Shown: one piece after another, positions 60,231-64,000 of the stretch
Numbering within the stretch: position 1 is the stretch's first letter
How the letters are laid out: every line of letters starts with the position of its first letter
Assembly: GCF_021390325.1 (NCBI RefSeq)
Contig: NZ_JAJUWU010000026.1
Span: 1 to 64,000, forward strand
Source: Jiella avicenniae
GTDB taxonomy: Bacteria; Pseudomonadota; Alphaproteobacteria; Rhizobiales; Rhizobiaceae
Length of the DNA: 64,000 nt
Direction of reading: 5' to 3'
Made by a program: the position numbers and the translations under genes
Notes under the pieces: generated by a model
What the model was told of the DNA's origin: nothing
The model's database searches: none
What the model saw: only the letters and a program-made list of their open reading frames with translations

Positions 60231-61245
60231 CCAGGCCAAAACCACTCGGGGCACGGAAGATACGGCGAAGACATCGGCGTCCGGACAGGGCTTCGATGCC
60301 GTGTCGATGGCGAAGCGCATCTTCACGCGGCTGGAATTTCGCATGCTGGCGTTGGCGCTCTTGATCGCCGTCGTCCTGTCGTTCGCCTCACCCTATTTCC
60401 TGACCCGGACGAATATCTTCAACATCCTCGACCAGTCGGTGGTGATCGGGCTCGTCTCGATCGGCATGACCTTCGTCATCCTGACCGGCGGCATCGATCT
60501 GTCGGTGGGCTCGGTGGCGGGCCTGACCGGCATCGTGCTCGGCCTCGCGCTGCAGGACTATTCGATCCCCGTCTCGATCGGCATCGCGGTTCTGGCGGGG
60601 GCCGGCATCGGCCTCGTCTCGGGCATCCTCGTCGCCTATTTCGGGCTCGCGGCCTTCGTCGTCACGCTCGGCATCATGGCGATCGGGCGGAGTCTGGCCT
60701 ACATCCTGTCCGGCCAGACGGCGATCTCCGGCATCCCGTCGAGCCTTTCCGAGATCGTCTACACCTCGATCCTCGGCATCCCGGCGAACGTCTTCTTTCT
60801 CGGGGTGATGTACCTCCTCGCCTGGCTCTACCTCACCTATACCAAAGGCGGGCGGACGATCTACGCGATCGGCTCCAACAAGGAGGCCGCGCGCGCCGCC
60901 GGGCTCAACGTTCTCTTCTATTCCGTCCTGCCCTATGTGGTCTCCGGCGCCTTCGCGGCGGTCGCGATCACCTTTTCGATCGCGCAGATCCTGTCGGCCG
61001 ACCCGCTGGCCGGCAATCTGATGGAGCTCGACGCCATCGCCGCCGTCGTCATCGGCGGGGCGAGCCTATATGGCGGACGCGGCTCGATCATCGGCACGCT
61101 GATCGGCGTCCTGATCATGGTGATGATCCGCAACGGCCTCAATCTCATGGGGGTCTCGCCCTTCTGGCAGGGCTCGGCCATCGGCACGATCATCATCCTG
61201 GCGCTGCTCATCGAGCGCCTGGTGAGCACGCGAACGAGCCAGTGA
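60223..61245 (+). CDS. Sugar ABC transporter permease (RbsC type)
   Basis: A 340-residue inner-membrane permease with about ten helices. Family markers are SIGMTFVILTGGIDLSVGSV, FVVTLGIMAIGRSLAYILSG, TKGGRTIYAIGSNKEAARAA and DAIAAVVIGGASLYGGRGSI. The N-terminus has a 35-residue cytoplasmic leader. The start codon lies inside the end of the ATPase gene (8-nt overlap), giving coupled synthesis. The lactonase gene follows after 31 nt with a GGGAGG site. Confidence 0.9.
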   Translation: MLDQAKTTRGTEDTAKTSASGQGFDAVSMAKRIFTRLEFRMLALALLIAVVLSFASPYFLTRTNIFNILDQSVVIGLVSIGMTFVILTGGIDLSVGSVAGLTGIVLGLALQDYSIPVSIGIAVLAGAGIGLVSGILVAYFGLAAFVVTLGIMAIGRSLAYILSGQTAISGIPSSLSEIVYTSILGIPANVFFLGVMYLLAWLYLTYTKGGRTIYAIGSNKEAARAAGLNVLFYSVLPYVVSGAFAAVAITFSIAQILSADPLAGNLMELDAIAAVVIGGASLYGGRGSIIGTLIGVLIMVMIRNGLNLMGVSPFWQGSAIGTIIILALLIERLVSTRTSQ

Positions 61246-61276
61246 CGGCCAAGACAGACAGACAAGGGAGGAACAC

Positions 61277-63229
61277 ATGAGCGATCCGAGCCTCGCCGTC
61301 CGACTGACCGGCACCGAAGAGATCGTGCCCGCCCCCCGCGTCCTGAAGGCGGGCAAGCTCTCGGCCGAACTCGACAACGGCAATCTGCGGGCGATCCGCT
61401 ATGACGGGATCGAGATCATTCGCGCCGTGTCCTTCATCGTTCGCGACAAGAACTGGGGCACCTACAACGCGGTCATCGAGGACCTCGACGTCAAGGAGGA
61501 GGGCGATCGCTTCACCGTGCGCTATGCGGCGAGCGCGGGCGACGACGGCCAGACCTTCCGCTACACGGCCGAGATCACCGGCACGCCCCGCGCCCTGACT
61601 TTTCACGGGGAGGGCGAGGGCGTCACCGACTTTCTCACCAACCGCACGGGCTTCGTGGTCCTCCATCCCGTCAACGGCGTCGCCGGCGAGCCGGTGACGA
61701 TCGAGCATGTCGACGGCAAGGTCGAGAACGGCCGTTTCCCGGAAGTCATCGATCCGCTGCAGCCGATGATGGAGCTGCGGACGCTGACGCACGAGCCGGT
61801 CGAGGGGCTCAAGGTGATCTGCCGGATGGAGGGCGACACCTTCGAGATGGAGGACCAGCGCAACTGGACCGACGCCTCCTACAAGACCTATGTGCGGCCG
61901 CTGGCGCTGCCCTGGCCCTATACGCTGAAGCCCGGCGAGCGGATCGACCAGACGGTGACGATCTCGGTGGAGGGCGGACCGGCATCGAGCAGCGCTCGAG
62001 GCGATGCGGGTGCGGTCTCGCTCAGCCTCGGCGAGGCGGGGGGGAAAGCGCCGCGCATCGGGATCGGGCTTTCTGCCGGAGAGATCGAGGCGACACGCGC
62101 GAAGATCGAGACGATCGCGGGGCTGAAGCCGGACTATCTCGTTTACATGCATGATCCGCGCGAGAGCGGCGAGGCGGAGCTCAAGGCCGCGGCCGAGATC
62201 GCAGGCGAGATCGGGGCCGAGGCCTGGCTCGATCTGGTGGTGACCGAGGTCGAAGGGTTCGCGGACGAGGTCGCCGGCGTCGGCAAGACGGTGAGCGCGC
62301 TCGGCGATCCCTTCGTGGTGGTCCGGGTCTCGCCGGCCCCCGACATGAAGGCGACGCTGCCCGGCAGCCCGTGGCCGCCGGCAGCGCCCCTCGACGAGCT
62401 CTACAAGGCGGCGCGGTCGGCCTTTCCGAAGGCGAAGATCGGCGGCGGCATGTTCTCCTTCTTCACCGAGTTCAACCGCAAGCGCCCGCCGCTTACCGAC
62501 CTCGATCTCGTCGGCTTCACGACCTCGGCGATCGTCCATGCGGGCGACGACCGGACGGTGTTCGAGAGCCTGGAGGCGCTGCCCTATATCGGCCTCAGCG
62601 CCAAGGAGATCGCCGGGGAGAAGCCGGTGACGGTCGGCCCGAGCGCGATCGGCATGCGGCTCAACCCCTACGGCGAAGCGCCGATGGCAAACCCGAAGAA
62701 CATCCGCCAGGCGATGAACCGCAACGATCCGCGCCAGCGCGGCCTGGCCGGAGCGGCATTCGCCGTCGGCTATCACGCGGTGATGGCCGAAAAGGGCGTC
62801 AGCGCCATCGCCTTCGGGGGCACGACGGGCGCTCAGGGCGTGGTCTCTGCCGATCACGACTGGCCGCAGCCCTATTTCGAGGACGCCGGCGGGGTCTTTC
62901 CCGTCTATCACGTGGAGCGCGCGCTGGCCGGCATGACCGGCGATACGTATCTGCCGGTCGCCTCGTCCGATCCGACGCGCGTTCTGGCAACGGCGGCGAA
63001 GGGCGAGGCGGGCACCGAAATCCTCGTCGCAAACCTGACGGCCCGGCGCTGTTCGATCGTGCTGCCCGCAAGCATGGAAAAGGCCCGGATTCTCGACGCC
63101 GAGCATTTCGACGAAGCCGCGCAGAATCCATGGTTTTTCGATGAGCTCGAACCCGTGTCGGGCACGAAGATCGATCTCGACGCCTATGGCGTCGCCCGCT
63201 TGGTCCTGTCCGCTTCGGGCGACCAGTAA
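61277..63229 (+). CDS. apnL: D-apionate lactonase-like protein (ApnL family)
   Basis: A 650-residue cytoplasmic protein with no signal peptide. The first 230 residues form a beta-sandwich-like region with VRDKNWGTYNAVIEDL, DFLTNRTGFVVLHP and FEMEDQRNWTDASYKTYVRP, the stretches I associate with D-apionate lactonase. The middle is a TIM-barrel-like domain with GGGMFSFFTEFNRKRPP and GVSAIAFGGTTGAQG, and the C-terminus a small beta domain. ApnL opens D-apionolactone in apiose catabolism. Placement behind a sugar ABC importer and before a DenD-like dehydrogenase agrees with a plant-cell-wall apiose/apionate pathway. Kinase and decarboxylase genes for the later steps would lie outside the window. 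Confidence 0.8.
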   Translation: MSDPSLAVRLTGTEEIVPAPRVLKAGKLSAELDNGNLRAIRYDGIEIIRAVSFIVRDKNWGTYNAVIEDLDVKEEGDRFTVRYAASAGDDGQTFRYTAEITGTPRALTFHGEGEGVTDFLTNRTGFVVLHPVNGVAGEPVTIEHVDGKVENGRFPEVIDPLQPMMELRTLTHEPVEGLKVICRMEGDTFEMEDQRNWTDASYKTYVRPLALPWPYTLKPGERIDQTVTISVEGGPASSSARGDAGAVSLSLGEAGGKAPRIGIGLSAGEIEATRAKIETIAGLKPDYLVYMHDPRESGEAELKAAAEIAGEIGAEAWLDLVVTEVEGFADEVAGVGKTVSALGDPFVVVRVSPAPDMKATLPGSPWPPAAPLDELYKAARSAFPKAKIGGGMFSFFTEFNRKRPPLTDLDLVGFTTSAIVHAGDDRTVFESLEALPYIGLSAKEIAGEKPVTVGPSAIGMRLNPYGEAPMANPKNIRQAMNRNDPRQRGLAGAAFAVGYHAVMAEKGVSAIAFGGTTGAQGVVSADHDWPQPYFEDAGGVFPVYHVERALAGMTGDTYLPVASSDPTRVLATAAKGEAGTEILVANLTARRCSIVLPASMEKARILDAEHFDEAAQNPWFFDELEPVSGTKIDLDAYGVARLVLSASGDQ

Positions 63230-63241
63230 GGAGTATAGCCC

Positions 63242-64000
63242 GTGAAAGTTCTCATCATCGGAGCCGCCGGCATGATCGGCCGCAAACTGGCCGAACATCT
63301 CGTCGCAGCCGGCATGCTCGCTGGCCGGACGATCGAGACCCTGCATCTCGTCGACGTGGTCAAGCCGGAAACCGGCGGCGATGCCGTCACGACGGACGTC
63401 GCCGATCTCTCCGCCAAGGGAACGGCGGAAAGCCTCGTCGCCGCGCGGCCCGACGTGATCTTCCATCTGGCGGCGATCGTCTCCGGCGAAGCCGAGGCGG
63501 ATTTCGAGAAAGGCTATCGGATCAATCTCGACGGCACGCGCGATCTCTTCGAGGCGATCCGCGCGGCGCACGACAAGGACGGCTACAGGCCGCGCCTCGT
63601 CTTCGCCTCTTCGATCGCGGTCTTCGGCGCGCCGTTCCCCGAAAAGATTCCCGATGCCTATCATCTGACGCCGCTGACGAGCTACGGCACGCAGAAGGCG
63701 ATCTGCGAGCTGCTCCTTGCCGATTATGCCCGCAAGGGCTTCTTCGACGGCATCGGTATTCGCCTGCCGACGATCTGCATTAGGCCGGGCAAGCCGAACA
63801 AGGCGGCCTCGGGCTTCTTCTCCAACATCCTGCGCGAGCCGATCAACGGCGAGGGCGCGGTGCTTCCCGTCGCCGACGACGTGCGCCACTGGTTCGCGAG
63901 CCCGCGCGCGGCGGTTTCCTTCTTCATCCGTGCCGCCGAGATCGATCTCGACAAGGTCGGTCCGCGCCGGAACCTGACCATGCCCGGCCTCTCGGCCACG
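63242..64000 (+). CDS. denD: D-erythronate dehydrogenase-like SDR (DenD type), 3' end beyond window
   Basis: The first 253 residues of an extended short-chain dehydrogenase/epimerase. The cofactor motif is IIGAAGMIGRKLAE, FHLAAIVSGEAEADFEKG is the conserved NAD-epimerase segment, and the catalytic triad region is FASSIAVFG with SYGTQKAICE (Tyr-X3-Lys). DenD enzymes oxidise D-erythronate to 2-keto-D-erythronate, and NADs of this group act on four-carbon sugar acids. GTG start 12 nt after the lactonase stop, behind GGAG. The gene is open at the right edge. Confidence 0.8.
   Translation, partial: MKVLIIGAAGMIGRKLAEHLVAAGMLAGRTIETLHLVDVVKPETGGDAVTTDVADLSAKGTAESLVAARPDVIFHLAAIVSGEAEADFEKGYRINLDGTRDLFEAIRAAHDKDGYRPRLVFASSIAVFGAPFPEKIPDAYHLTPLTSYGTQKAICELLLADYARKGFFDGIGIRLPTICIRPGKPNKAASGFFSNILREPINGEGAVLPVADDVRHWFASPRAAVSFFIRAAEIDLDKVGPRRNLTMPGLSAT

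Noticed and set aside
58119-60344. A 741-codon reverse frame opposite the sugar ABC ATPase gene, and similar long reverse frames at 61208-63889, 34108-35838 and 51472-53184
   Set aside because: All lie exactly antisense to well-supported genes and show Arg/His/Asp-rich shadow composition.

Overview
This window is high-GC alphaproteobacterial DNA, most likely from Hyphomicrobiales (Rhizobiales). It lies on a secondary replicon (plasmid, megaplasmid or chromid) rather than a main chromosome. The replicon call rests on a repA-repB pair at 3.8-6.5 kb, an antisense counter-transcribed RNA gene between repB and the next gene, and two identical parS-type palindromes just downstream. The order-level call rests on rhizobial-type gene content and on two families of interspersed palindromic repeats (13.0-13.4 kb and 29.0 kb). 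No rRNA, tRNA, CRISPR array or intact insertion sequence was seen.

Layout. 0-3.3 kb: the end of a CaiB/BaiF CoA-transferase, a hexapeptide acetyltransferase, a decayed second CoA-transferase tail, and a leuC-leuD-type isomerase pair. 3.8-8.5 kb: replication and partition module, in which the usual repC position holds a different winged-helix protein. 8.6-20.7 kb: a nitrogen-scavenging cluster behind a sigma54-type promoter, comprising a BMP-type ABC transporter (binding protein, two permeases, ATPase), formamidase, biuret hydrolase, cyanuric acid/barbiturate ring-opening amidohydrolase, a second isochorismatase-fold hydrolase (triuret hydrolase candidate), a cupin, allophanate hydrolase and a GntR/FCD regulator. 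Together these would import s-triazine-derived compounds and release ammonia. 20.7-25.8 kb: DMT exporter, cupin, a low-complexity protein, a DnaQ-like exonuclease and an Xre-RES toxin-antitoxin pair.

26.0-39.3 kb: a probable low-oxygen stress block. It holds a HlyD / RbbA-like / YhhJ-like export system, a HAD-HerA ATPase fusion, a P-type cation ATPase, a zinc alcohol dehydrogenase, a host-attachment-family protein, a cytochrome c and a tandem universal stress protein. Five FNR/FixK-type sites (TTG[A/C]-N6-[T/G]CAA) lie upstream of five of its transcription units. 39.7-41.6 kb: a chemoreceptor.

41.9-56.0 kb: phenolic acid metabolism in two units. The first is a LysR-controlled set with a DODA-type ring-opening dioxygenase, a reductase-like protein, DoxX and phenolic acid decarboxylase. 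After a vapBC pair comes a MarR-controlled set with a TRAP transporter, short-chain dehydrogenase, enoyl-CoA hydratase, feruloyl-CoA synthase, amidohydrolase and acyl-CoA dehydrogenase, which fits CoA-dependent side-chain shortening of hydroxycinnamates. 56.4-64.0 kb: a GntR-controlled sugar or sugar-acid ABC transporter followed by D-apionate lactonase (ApnL-like) and a D-erythronate dehydrogenase-like SDR cut by the window end.

Overall the window reads as a catabolic accessory replicon of a plant- or soil-associated bacterium. Start codons were chosen from visible ribosome-binding sites and operon overlaps. All functional names are inferred from remembered family motifs; no database search was run.
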